DNA from: Acidobacteriota bacterium
GTDB taxonomy: Bacteria > Acidobacteriota > Terriglobia > 20CM-2-55-15
Direction of reading: 5' to 3'
Length of the DNA: 29,300 nucleotides
Assembly: GCA_003223895.1 (NCBI GenBank)
Contig: QHXD01000124.1
Span: 4,099 to 33,398, forward strand
The notes beneath the pieces were generated by a model that was not told where the DNA came from, ran no database searches, and saw nothing but the letters and a program-made list of their open reading frames with translations. The first letter of the stretch is position 1. Every line of letters starts with the position of its first letter. Below, piece after piece: positions 1 to 8,456 of the stretch. Both the position numbers and the translations under genes were made by a program.

Positions 1-811
1 GTGTTTGATACCCGCTCTGGCTGGCCAGGTGGACGAGAAATCCGGTGCGCAACACCGCGGAGTCCGGCACAGCCGAAAGCAAGGCGATGTCGGAACGGTT
101 CTTGTACGTCTCAAAGCCCACCAGCGGTTCGTGCCTGTCAAACGGCGTACTGCCCACGTCGACCACGGCATAACCTTCGAACCCTCGATCCACCGGCACC
201 AGGCTCGTGATCGGCCCGGAGAAGCCCGAAAATGGTTCAACGGGGAAGATGTTTCTCGCGGTGAGATTGCCGGCGTTGTCATATAGCGTGACGGTGGGCC
301 TGAGTCCGGATGCTTCGGTATTGATGAAGGTAATGTCCGTCGTTGAATCTCGAGTGACTGACACTTTAGGGAAAATCAGGCGTGGCGATGGAGTGCTCAC
401 CAATTCCGCCCCATCGATGAAATTCAAGCCTGCATCAAACAGGATGAAGAAACCCTTGACCGCCGGTGTGGATGCAGCCAGCTCGACCCATCCCGTTTTG
501 CCGGATACGCCGGCACCAAAAATCTCGCTGGCTCGCAGGGAGCGCTGGCCCGATGCCGGGATAACCAGCGTTACAGGGTTGGTAATGTCCTGTCCCGAGA
601 TTCCCTGACCGTCGAAGCCTCGCGCCGTCAGCGTAACCGTCGCGTCCGACAGCGTCGGATTGGACAGCGCCAATCCCAGGTCTCCAGCATTCGTCGCCTG
701 AAGGATCGGCAGATACAGCGTCTGGCGTTGCGCAAATAGATCGGACATGGATGTTAAAATCACCAGCAGCAATATCGCGACTTTGGACGGCTTTATGTGA
801 CGGGCCTTCAT
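1..811 (-). CDS. Secreted repeat protein, 3' end outside the window
   Basis: An open minus-strand frame runs from ATG at 811 to the window edge, giving 270 residues without a stop. The start is supported by AAGGAGG eight bases upstream. Residues 1-28 are a signal peptide (basic start, AILLLVILTS core, Ala-Gln at the end), so the product is exported. The mature part is beta-rich and shows an internal duplication: the segment around LALSNPTLSDATVTLTARG resembles the later ITFINTEASGLRPTVTLYD, and GWVELAASTPAVKGFF resembles GYAVVDVGSTPFDRHEPL. This suggests tandem immunoglobulin-like or beta-sandwich modules. I do not recognise a named family, and no catalytic motif is visible. It follows the coupled TonB receptor/secreted protein pair on the same strand, separated by a hairpin-containing gap, so it may or may not be in the same transcript. 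Confidence 0.75.
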   Translation of the reverse strand, partial: MKARHIKPSKVAILLLVILTSMSDLFAQRQTLYLPILQATNAGDLGLALSNPTLSDATVTLTARGFDGQGISGQDITNPVTLVIPASGQRSLRASEIFGAGVSGKTGWVELAASTPAVKGFFILFDAGLNFIDGAELVSTPSPRLIFPKVSVTRDSTTDITFINTEASGLRPTVTLYDNAGNLTARNIFPVEPFSGFSGPITSLVPVDRGFEGYAVVDVGSTPFDRHEPLVGFETYKNRSDIALLSAVPDSAVLRTGFLVHLASQSGYQT

Positions 812-949
812 CAGTGCCTCCTTGACCACTAAAGCGACATTCGCGTTCGAAAACTGCAATCAATTGAGAGAAATTCTTTTCCGGGAAAGCGGTAGTGGGA
901 AGGTGGGTCACATGCGTAGAAAAATGGGACGCGGGCCCCGCGATTACTT

Positions 950-1000
950 TAGCGGCGGTCTATGACGTCTATGACCGCCGGCGCTCACAAAGCGCCGCTA
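950..1000. repeat. Compound inverted repeat with alternative pairings
   Basis: Three nested pairings are visible: TAGCGGCG (950-957) with CGCCGCTA (993-1000), CGGCGGTC (953-960) with GACCGCCG (973-980), and GGCGCT (980-985) with AGCGCC (991-996). It lies in the 216-base gap between two minus-strand genes, together with a short GC palindrome at 931-941. There is no T-tract, so it is not a classical terminator. I see no open reading frame of its own. Confidence 0.7.
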
Positions 1001-1027
1001 CAGGACAGGCACGTAATCCTGCATCGC

Positions 1028-2005
1028 TTACTGCGGGACTTTAACCGCGTAGGTGTAAAGCTTGTCGGGAGGAGCAATGCGGTGATCGGCGACCAGGGCG
1101 TCGGTCACCGCGTTTGCAATGGACACGTAATACCAGGCGAAGAATTCTGCAAACGCCGAGTACTTCCCTGCGGAAATCAATGCGCCCGTTTTCAGGAGCT
1201 CATCGCGGCGGGTCTTGAAATAAGGCAGCAGCTTGTCTCGAGACAACAAACTGATGAACGTGCGATACCTCTGGGCGTCGGGGTCGTCAATAACTGTGGC
1301 CTTGCCCCGGAGATCGTCGGGATTGAGCTTCTCGTCCGGAAGCACGTTGCCTATTGTGACAACCCGGTAGCCGGCCGACTCGCGCACCTCACGACGCAAC
1401 TTGCCGGCTGCAGCGGGATTGCTTTCCACCAGCCACGCATAGTAACGATCGGTTTTCACGCGGCGCCGGATTCCAGGCAGCAGCGTCTTGTCGTCGAGAA
1501 ACGCGTCCATCATGCCACCCAGCAGAATCCCTGACACGACTGTTTCGTACATCAGGCGGTCCTTCGGTGTGCTTTTCGCGCCCTCGAGCGAAGTCGCCAT
1601 CGTTTCGATGTCCTTCCAGTTGGCGAGAATCAGTTTCGTGAATTCCTGAGTGTGCTTGCGAAGGTTGTCCTTCACCCGGTCGTAATCGCGTTCGCGGATC
1701 ACCGGCATAGCGGGCCTGATGTCATACTCGTCCTCGCGGTTTACAAGGGCCGCGTCTTCGAGCTTGTCCGTCATCGTCGAGACTTCGGAGATCTGCAGCT
1801 TCAGGGTCTTTGCGATCTTGTCAAGCGACCAACCTTCGTGGAAGGCCACAAGGATCTGGCGCGCAAGGTCGTCCTTCAGCAGCTCTTCAGCCGAGCGGGA
1901 CGAAGGATAAGATCCGAATTGAAAGTCCGCATGGACCTTCGGTTTCTCAACCGGCTTCTGCGAAAGCAGTAGAACGAGTGGAAGTAATATGAAAGTTCTC
2001 ACCAT
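1028..2005 (-). CDS. Secreted protein with a winged-helix-like segment, function unknown
   Basis: This 325-residue product begins with a hydrophobic N-terminus (residues 3-15, TFILLPLVLLLSQ) consistent with a signal peptide or membrane anchor. Residues 45-90 (DDLARQILVAFHEGWSLDKI through the DKLEDAALV helix) read like an ArsR/MarR-type helix-turn-helix, which would be unusual outside the cytoplasm. The rest is mostly helical and charged, with an aromatic C-terminal stretch (FAEFFAWYYVSIANAVTDAL). The ATG overlaps the stop of the upstream TonB-dependent receptor by seven bases (1999-2005, ATGGTGA), so translation is probably coupled and the two products may work together. I do not recognise the family. 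The HTH reading is by eye and uncertain; it could simply be a helical bundle. Confidence 0.75.
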   Translation of the reverse strand: MVRTFILLPLVLLLSQKPVEKPKVHADFQFGSYPSSRSAEELLKDDLARQILVAFHEGWSLDKIAKTLKLQISEVSTMTDKLEDAALVNREDEYDIRPAMPVIRERDYDRVKDNLRKHTQEFTKLILANWKDIETMATSLEGAKSTPKDRLMYETVVSGILLGGMMDAFLDDKTLLPGIRRRVKTDRYYAWLVESNPAAAGKLRREVRESAGYRVVTIGNVLPDEKLNPDDLRGKATVIDDPDAQRYRTFISLLSRDKLLPYFKTRRDELLKTGALISAGKYSAFAEFFAWYYVSIANAVTDALVADHRIAPPDKLYTYAVKVPQ

Positions 2006-4840
2006 AGGAATTTTAATCCAAATTGAAGAATTCGAGGAGATCTGGCAACAAAAAGCACTCCGAAAGTGTCGGGCGCGTCAGCAAAGTTCTGCATGGATGG
2101 CGGCGCCACAAAATTGGGATGATTCAACACATTATAAAAGTCCGTCCGGAATTGCGCGCGTGTCGCGTCCGATAGCCTCAGCGTCCGGGTCACTGCCGCA
2201 TCGACGTTCCAAATGCCGGGGCCAATGATGACATTGCGCCCGCTGTTGCCGAATGTGCCTTCCGCCGGAATGCGGAATGCACTCGTGTCGAAGAATCGTG
2301 ATGGCGTCGGGTTCGAGATATTCGGATTACGGATCAGGTCCGGCCGATTCACGATGGGACTTCCGGTTCCGGCCACATCCGCTCCCAGGACAGCCGAAAG
2401 CGGCGTTCCGGATTGGAGGGTACCGATTGCCTGTACCTGCCATCCTTTGATAAAGCGGCGCGACGGCAGGTTATACGTGGTCGAAGAGACCAGGCGGTGC
2501 TTCATATGGAAATCCGAGAGCCCGCGCTCCGCCCGAAGGTTGTGAGAATTCTGAGGCAGAACGCTGATCAGCGTGGCATCGTCGATCGAACGGGAAAACC
2601 TGTAAGCAGCAACAAACAACCGCCGTTCCATCCGCACTTCCGCCGCGTGGGCGATGGATGATGCGCTCGTCTCAAACTGGAAAATATTTTTGAAGTTCGC
2701 GAAAGGCCGCCGGTCGTTGAAGGAATTGATCGGCCCGGCCGTGGGCTGATTCAGATTGAGCTGCCGGCGCAGGCGAGTCCCCTTCTGGCCGTAGTATGAA
2801 AGACCCAGCAACGTGTCTCCCCGCAGCGGCACTTCGATCGAAAGATTCCATTGCTGCACGTACGGATTCGGAAGGTCCCTCGATGCCGAGAATATGCTGG
2901 GCTGCACGGATGCCGAGGCCTCGTTGAAAGCGGTGCTGAGGTCAAACTCCGGCAGCGCCGGCCCGTTATCCTTCACATCGAACCGCACGAATGGCGGATT
3001 CAATCCCAGCAGAAACAGGCTGTCGCCCACGGCAAGCGTATCGTAGAAAATGCCGTACCCGGCACGCGCCACGACGCTGCCAAACGGCAGCCACGAAATA
3101 CCCACCCGCGGCGCGAAGTTATTCCGGTCCGGATTATAGAGCGGCTTCGGAGAGGTCTCCATCACGCCAGTTGCCGGATTGAAGTTCGCCACCCGGTTGT
3201 TGGCTTCCCGAAACGGTGTCTGGTAGTCGTAGCGCAGACCGGCGTTCACTGAAACACGCGGCGAGGGCCGCCAGTCATGCTGAACGTACAGGCTGGTGGT
3301 CCAGGTCCGGAAGTTCCTCGTCGTGTTCCCCTGCATGCGCAGCGCATTGGTCGGAACGCCCAGAAGGAGATTCGCAAGTGAATTCTGGCTGAAGATTCCG
3401 CCCGTAAACTGAAACTGGCCGCGGCTGTATAAATCCAGAGTCGCGTGGAGGGGAAGATATCGTACGACTCCACCGACCTTGGTGGACGAAGAGGCGCGCT
3501 GCCAGGAAAGCTCATTGAGCAATTCGAAACTGCGGTTGCGCCGCTCCTGCGGAAGATTCGTCGCATGACCCAGGTTCGAAAGATCAGTGATGAGAACCGC
3601 CGGCGTAGCCCGATCCTGTGGTCCGAGGATCGTTCTCGGCTGAGTCAGGAAGCTCGCCGAGAATCGCGCCTGATGGATCAGCGTGGGCGAGAAGATGTGC
3701 GTGTTATTGATGCGGGCAGTGTGCGTCCGGAGCGCATCGCGGACTCCAAACGACGGCAGGTTCGTTATTCCACTCAGCAGGTTGAAAGGATCTTTTGTTG
3801 TATCTCGATTGAACTGATATTCGAGGAAGGCTTCGTTCGAAACCGTCCATCGATGATCCAGGCGGAAACCATATGCGTCGGCCGCCGTTTCGAGCTTGCC
3901 GACTGCTCGATAATTTTGAGTCGTCGCTCCAGGAACATTCGGCGCCGGATAGAGCCGGGCCAGCGCCAGCCCCAGAGGGTGAAGGCGGTTGGCCGGAATC
4001 CGGTTGTCCGGGAAAGGAAACCCGGTCTCCGGATCCAGGAAGGACCGGATCGGGCACAGTCGCGGCCCGCGTGATGGATTGCCGAATACGCAGCCCCCAG
4101 TATTGGGAGTAAACGTACGTTCCTTCGCGAAGCATTCCGCCGGCAGCGCCGCCGAAGAAGTGATACTTGAACGGCGGAATAGGCGAGTCCGGCGGATCGA
4201 AGAAGTTTCGCGCATTGAACTTATCGTTGCGATGGAAGTAATGAATGTTCCCGTGAAATGTCGTGTCACCCGCGGGAAGCGCATCGTCAGCGCCGGTGGT
4301 ATCGCCCAGGTCTGCGGAGAAATCGGATGTTTCGGTGACGGCCGTCGATGTCGATGAGCTCGTGAAGACGCTGCCCGACTGTGCGACCCATCGCTGGCCG
4401 GACCCTTCCCGGATCCCCGTGACGTTCACGCCGCCGCGCAAACCAAAGAGACGATCCGATTTCGGCAGTCCTTCCCGGACTGTTGGATCGACGCGGCTTT
4501 CCGGATCCGCAACTTGCTCGAGCTGAAGATCAACGTTGTCGATGTCGTCCGGGTTGCCGGGCAGCAGTTTGACGTCGGCCTGATAGACGTCTTCACCCGA
4601 GATCGAAACAACATTGGATTGAAGCGTTCGATATCCGGGATGACGAATTTCCAGGCGGAACGGGCCGTTTACTTCTATTCGAAACGAACCCCTCCCGTCA
4701 GTCATGGCTTCGGAACTTCGGCCGCTTTCTCCCTGGACGCGGACTCTGGCGTCCGCAACGGGTTTTCCCTGGGGATCTGCAATTCGGCCCACAAGGACGG
4801 GGACCGCGAAAAGAAATAAAGCTAGAAACTGAGTTAACAC
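1999..4840 (-). pseudogene. TonB-dependent receptor (Oar-like), frame-disrupted
   Basis: An outer-membrane TonB-dependent receptor split over two frames. Frame one starts at GTG 4840 with a signal sequence (LTQFLALFLFAVPVLVG) and a carboxypeptidase-regulatory-like domain (about residues 18-95, RIADPQGKPVADARVRVQG). A short plug-like region follows, ending with HRNDKFNARNFFDPP, FFGGAAGGMLREG and GLRIRQSITRAATVPDP. Family-like sequence then resumes in another frame with FLDPETGFPFPDNRIPA, continues through a long beta-barrel, and ends in the aromatic terminus RILQFGLKFLW. The switch lies near 4036-4052, between two copies of GATCCGG. About ten residues usually found between the VPD and DPxTG motifs are also absent, so the change looks like a small out-of-frame deletion rather than a single-base slip. 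No other stop interrupts either half. The ligand is unknown. The stop overlaps the start of the next gene. Confidence 0.8.
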
Positions 4841-4869
4841 AACCTTGAGGAAGATCTTAAATCACTGAT

Positions 4870-5002
4870 GGCCACTGACCAATGACCAATGGACTTGAGA
4901 CGTTGAACAATGAAGACTTGAAAATTGCTCATTGAACAATGACGAGTTTCTTAAATGTTCATTGTTCAATGTCTCAAGTCCATTGGTCATTGGTCAGTGG
5001 CC
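4870..5002. repeat. Long intergenic inverted repeat, family A copy 1
   Basis: Arms of 45 bases at 4870-4914 and 4958-5002 are complementary with one mismatch, around a 43-base centre. The arms are built from short words such as CCAATGACCAATG and TTGAACAATGAA. The left flank TAAATCACTGATGGCCACTG is shared with the element at 8286-8495. It fills the gap between the TonB receptor start and the serA stop. I see no gene or T-tract. Confidence 0.92.
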
Positions 5003-5018
5003 ACGAGTCATTTGAAAT

Positions 5019-6611
5019 CTAAGACACCCTGACAACCTTCGCCGACAAAATGTTCTCGAGCTTGCGTACGCGCTCGATCACTTCGTTGTGCACGGGATTA
5101 TCGACCAGCAGCAGGGCCAGCGCCCGCCCCCCTTCATGCTCGCGTCCCAGATGCATACCAGCGATATTGACGTTGCACTGCCCCAAAACGGTACCAATGC
5201 CGCCGATAACGCCCGGCTGGTCGTTGTTGGTGAAGAAGATCATGTTGCCGCGCGGCACGACTTCGAGAGGGTAGCCGTCAACGTTGACGATGCGCGGCAG
5301 CTTGTCGGTAAAAACCGTTCCCGACACTCGATGCGATTCCACATCGGTTTTGAGCTCGATGATGATGAGATTGGTGAAATTCTCGGGCGCCGGCACCCGC
5401 GTTTCCTGAACCTTGATACCACGCAGGTTTGCAACGTGCATGGCGTTGATCAGGTTTATACCCTCGCGCAGGACCGGCGCGAGCAGGCTGCGAACAATGA
5501 TCGATGTCAGGTAGTTCAGGTTCATATCGCAAACTTCCCCGGAATACCGGATGGAGACCGTTTGCATGCGTCCGTCGCAAATCTGCGCGATGAAGGCCGC
5601 AAGCCGGCCGGCCAGATCCACAAAATGCTGATAACGCTCCACCTGACCCGCTTCGAGCTGCGGAAAATTGAGCGCGCCGCGAACGGTGTTCCTGAGCAGG
5701 TAATCCGCAACCTGGCTGCAGATATCTTCGGACACCTTGCGCTGCGCCTCGACGGTCGATGCGCCCAGGTGCGGCGTGGCGATGAAGTTTTCCAGCTCGA
5801 GCAGCGGCGATTGAGTATTGGGCTCGGTTTCGAAAACATCGAAAGCGGCGCCGGCAACCTTCCCGCTCTTCAGCGCTTCGTAAAGATCAGCTTCGTCGAC
5901 GATGCCACCGCGGGCGCAATTCAGGATGCGCACACCGGTCTTCATCTGGGCAATCGCCTTCTTGTTGATCAGATTGCGGGTGGTATCGGTGAGCGGCGAA
6001 TGGACGGTGATGAAGTCCGCCTGGTCAAAGAGCTCTTGAACCTCGACGAGCTTCAACCCGCTCGAGAGATGCGCATCCGGATTGATATATGGATCGTAGG
6101 CGATCACATTCATCCCGATGGCCTGGCACTTCCTGGCCACCTCACTGCCGATGCGGCCAAGGCCGACCACGCCCAGTGTCTTCCCTGCCAGCTCGACGCC
6201 TTTGAATTTGGTCTTTTCCCACTGGCGGTTCTTCAGGGTTTTATAAGCCTGCGGAATATTCCGGGCGAGGGCGAATAGCATGGCGATGGTGTGTTCGGCC
6301 GTCGTCGTCGTCGAACCGCCCGGGGAGTTCATCACGAGAACACCATGCTCGGTCGCGGAATCCACATCGACGTTGTCCACGCCCACGCCGGCGCGCCCGA
6401 TAACCTTCAGCTGCTGTCCCTTCTCAATGAATTCGCGATCGATGTTCGTTCCGCTGCGCACGACAACGCCGTCCATCTCGCCGATGATTTCCAGAAGTTT
6501 CTCTCGTGAAATTTTGTCGTGAACGACAGGCGTGATCGATGCCGTCCGCTGAATCACTTCGACCCCAGCGGGATCGATGCCGTCAAGTAAGAGAACCTTG
6601 AACTGGGACAT
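5019..6611 (-). CDS. serA: D-3-phosphoglycerate dehydrogenase
   Basis: This cytoplasmic enzyme oxidises 3-phosphoglycerate to 3-phosphohydroxypyruvate with NAD, the first step of serine synthesis. The 530-residue length fits the long bacterial form. An N-terminal substrate domain is followed by the NAD-binding motif GLGRIG (150-155), and the family's catalytic Arg234 (NCARGG), Glu263 (FETEP) and His281 (TPHLG) are all present. After about residue 320 come an intervening ASB-type domain and a C-terminal ACT domain (about 455-530, NNDQPGVIGGIGTVLGQCNV), the usual site for serine feedback. The ATG start is the one expected from the MSQFKVLLLDGIDP N-terminus, but no Shine-Dalgarno sequence precedes it. 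A perfect 44-base inverted repeat begins five bases upstream. The aminotransferase lies upstream on the same strand. Confidence 0.97.
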   Translation of the reverse strand: MSQFKVLLLDGIDPAGVEVIQRTASITPVVHDKISREKLLEIIGEMDGVVVRSGTNIDREFIEKGQQLKVIGRAGVGVDNVDVDSATEHGVLVMNSPGGSTTTTAEHTIAMLFALARNIPQAYKTLKNRQWEKTKFKGVELAGKTLGVVGLGRIGSEVARKCQAIGMNVIAYDPYINPDAHLSSGLKLVEVQELFDQADFITVHSPLTDTTRNLINKKAIAQMKTGVRILNCARGGIVDEADLYEALKSGKVAGAAFDVFETEPNTQSPLLELENFIATPHLGASTVEAQRKVSEDICSQVADYLLRNTVRGALNFPQLEAGQVERYQHFVDLAGRLAAFIAQICDGRMQTVSIRYSGEVCDMNLNYLTSIIVRSLLAPVLREGINLINAMHVANLRGIKVQETRVPAPENFTNLIIIELKTDVESHRVSGTVFTDKLPRIVNVDGYPLEVVPRGNMIFFTNNDQPGVIGGIGTVLGQCNVNIAGMHLGREHEGGRALALLLVDNPVHNEVIERVRKLENILSAKVVRVS

Positions 6612-6616
6612 AGCTA

Positions 6617-6718
6617 AAATCTCAGCCGCGAATGACGCGAATTACGCCAAATGGGCGCATTCAAAGGATTCTTGATGCGCCCATTTGGCGTAATTCGCGT
6701 CATTCGCGGCTGAGATTT
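6617..6718. repeat. Perfect 44-bp inverted repeat before serA, family B copy 1
   Basis: Arms at 6617-6660 and 6675-6718 are exactly complementary over 44 bases, around a 14-base loop. The outer end begins AAATCTCAGCCGCGAATGAC. It fills the space between the aminotransferase stop and the serA start codon, ending five bases before the serA ATG. The core AGCCGCGAAT-ACGCGAATTACGC recurs at 25588-25649. There is no T-tract. Confidence 0.95.
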
Positions 6719-6740
6719 CCCTCAAGTTCGAAATGCAACC

Positions 6741-7925
6741 CTAAAGAGTTGTCACGAAATGCCGGATTCTTTCAATGGCGGACTCGATGTTGTCGAGAGA
6801 GTTTGCGAATGAGAACCGCATGTAGCCTTCGCCGTATCCGCCAAAGGCCGTCCCGGGCAGAGCTGCGACACCGCCTTCGTTCAACAATCTCTCCGCAATT
6901 TCCACACTTTGCTTTCCAAGTCCGCTGATATTCGGAAAGAGATAAAACGCTCCCAACGGTTTCTGGCAACGGATTCCCGGAATGCTGTTCAATCCATCCA
7001 CAAAAACGTCCCGGCGTTTTTGAAATTCCCGGACCATGTCATTGACGGCTTTGCTGGTTTCCGGAGTAAACGCCTCGACCGCGGCGTGCTGGGTGAATGT
7101 TGCCGAGCTGGACACGCTGTTGTTGACGAAGAGCTCGATGGTCGAAAACGTGTCCGAAGGCACGATGCCGTATCCAAGACGCCAGCCGGTCATGGCATAG
7201 GTCTTGGAGAAACCGTTCACGAGAAGCAATCGATCGATAATCTTCGGGACATCGAGCATGCTCGCCGGACGCTCGCCATAACAAATCTCGGAGTAAATCT
7301 CGTCGGAGAGAATAAACAGGTCGTGATTGCGGGCGAGTTCTCCGAGCCGTTCAAGATCTTCGAACTTCAAAACACCGCCGGTCGGATTCTGCGGCGAATT
7401 GACGATGATCATTTTCGTCTGCGGCGTGATCTTCCGTGCAAGCTCATCAAGACTGAACCGGAATTGCTTCGACTCCTCGAGCCTGACAGGGACCGGTATC
7501 GCTCCCGCCATTCGAATGGCGGCCTCATAAGCGGGGTATGCCGGCGCAGCAAAGATAATTTCGTCGCCCGGATCGACCATGGAATGAATGATGGAGAAGA
7601 TCATCATCTTGGCGCCGGGCGTCACAATAACGTTTTTCCAATCAATTGAAACGGAATGCTGTTCCGAAAGATGCCGTGCAACCGCCTGGCGCAGCTCCGG
7701 AATGCCCGGAACTGCGGAGTAATGCGTCGCGCCTTTTTTCAGCCACTCAATGCCGGCGGTGACAACCGGGGCCGGAGTGTCGAAGTCCGGCTCGCCGATT
7801 TCCATATGGATGATGCTTCGTCCCTGGCGCTCCAACTCATTGGCGCGGTTGAGCATTTGGAAGGCGGCTTCGCCGGTAACACCCTGCATCCGCCTCGCCG
7901 TTCGATTTTTTGCTTCTATCTTCAA
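6741..7925 (-). CDS. Class I PLP-dependent aminotransferase
   Basis: A cytoplasmic fold-type I aminotransferase of the AspC/AlaT-like group, 394 residues. The signature residues are in place: Tyr130, Asn180-Pro181 in NPTGG, Asp208 and Tyr211 in SDEIY, the PLP lysine Lys241 in GFSKTYAMTGWRLGY, and the carboxylate-binding Arg370 in YMRFSFA. The start is a TTG, preceded at a suitable distance by AGGGAG. An ATG twelve codons in would remove N-terminal residues typical of the family. Substrate specificity cannot be read from sequence; aspartate, alanine or aromatic amino acids are all possible. It is divergent from the Rieske gene with only 40 bases between them, and it precedes serA on the same strand, which would suit a role near amino-acid synthesis. 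Confidence 0.93.
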   Translation of the reverse strand: MKIEAKNRTARRMQGVTGEAAFQMLNRANELERQGRSIIHMEIGEPDFDTPAPVVTAGIEWLKKGATHYSAVPGIPELRQAVARHLSEQHSVSIDWKNVIVTPGAKMMIFSIIHSMVDPGDEIIFAAPAYPAYEAAIRMAGAIPVPVRLEESKQFRFSLDELARKITPQTKMIIVNSPQNPTGGVLKFEDLERLGELARNHDLFILSDEIYSEICYGERPASMLDVPKIIDRLLLVNGFSKTYAMTGWRLGYGIVPSDTFSTIELFVNNSVSSSATFTQHAAVEAFTPETSKAVNDMVREFQKRRDVFVDGLNSIPGIRCQKPLGAFYLFPNISGLGKQSVEIAERLLNEGGVAALPGTAFGGYGEGYMRFSFANSLDNIESAIERIRHFVTTL

Positions 7926-7954
7926 TTTACTCGGCTCCCTATCTGTTCAGTCGA

Positions 7955-7960
7955 AGTATA
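7955..7960 (-). promoter_or_regulatory. Possible -10 element for the aminotransferase gene
   Basis: TATACT on the minus strand lies 30 bases upstream of the TTG start, in the 40-base divergent gap. No convincing -35 hexamer is visible at the usual spacing, so this is a weak call. The overlapping plus-strand sequence TATAAC lies only three bases from the Rieske ATG, too close to serve that gene as drawn. Confidence 0.3.
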
Positions 7961-7965
7961 ACATT

Positions 7966-8298
7966 ATGGTTTGGAAGAAACGCGTGAGTGATAACTGGTT
8001 GAGGGTAGCGAATTTATCGGAGCTTCCCACCGAGGGCCTGGGTCATGCTGTAAAGGCCCACGGCCTGGACCTCGCTCTTTTTCGCTGGAACGACCGCGTT
8101 TACGCCATCGAAGACCTTTGCCCGCATCTTGGGTTCCCTTTGAGCGAGGGAATCATGCAGGCCGGCGAAGTTATTTGCAGCTGGCACGGCTGGCACGTCC
8201 GATTGGAAGACGGGACATGCCGGCGGGAGAAGGAGCGAGCAAAGGTTTATGAGTGCGAAGTGAGGGAGGAAGAGGTATTTGTGTTGTTAAATCACTGA
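7966..8298 (+). CDS. Rieske [2Fe-2S] ferredoxin-like protein
   Basis: A 110-residue single-domain Rieske protein. The cluster ligands are Cys52 and His54 (CPHLGFPLSEG) and Cys71 and His74 (CSWHGWH), the standard two-Cys, two-His pattern. The domain resembles soluble ferredoxins and the small subunit of NirD-type nitrite reductases. No signal peptide or membrane helix is present, so it should be a cytoplasmic electron carrier, but its partner is unknown since no oxygenase or reductase lies nearby. The ATG at 7966 is the family-like start; the same frame stays open further upstream, but only antisense to the aminotransferase gene. The last residues (Asn-His) and the TGA stop are encoded inside the arm of the palindromic repeat that follows, suggesting the original C-terminus was altered or reset by that element. 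Confidence 0.9.
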   Translation: MVWKKRVSDNWLRVANLSELPTEGLGHAVKAHGLDLALFRWNDRVYAIEDLCPHLGFPLSEGIMQAGEVICSWHGWHVRLEDGTCRREKERAKVYECEVREEEVFVLLNH

Positions 8299-8456
8299 TG
8301 GCCACTGCCCAATGACTAATGAACTTGGCGATTGAGAAATGAAATTGAGGATTGAGGATTGAAAAATCCGTTCATTTCTCAATTTCATTAGTCATCCGCT
8401 CATTTCTCAATCCTCAAGTTCATTAGTCATTGGGCAGTGGCCATCAGTGATTTAAC
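8286..8456. repeat. Long intergenic inverted repeat, family A copy 2
   Basis: Outer arms at 8286-8327 and 8415-8456 are exactly complementary over 42 bases. After a two-base mismatch the pairing continues for 13 bases (8330-8342 with 8400-8412). The centre repeats parts of the arms (TTCATTTCTCAATTTCATTA). It shares TAAATCACTGATGGCCACTG with the element at 4870-5002. It lies between two convergent genes and contains the Rieske TGA stop. As RNA it would form a long hairpin from either direction, but there is no T-tract. Confidence 0.95.

Noticed and set aside
435..911. Open frame on the minus strand, 158 codons
   Set aside because: It overlaps the better-supported secreted repeat protein in another frame and has no signal, motif or family-like composition.
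4870..5002. Rho-independent terminators for the long palindromes
   Set aside because: The stems are far longer than usual and none is followed by a T-tract, so I list them as repeats.
5088..6278. Long plus-strand open frame inside serA
   Set aside because: It is antisense to a clear serA gene, and its residue pattern is that of a shadow frame.
7750..7965. Upstream extension of the Rieske gene
   Set aside because: It is antisense to the aminotransferase coding region; the Rieske domain fits a start at 7966.
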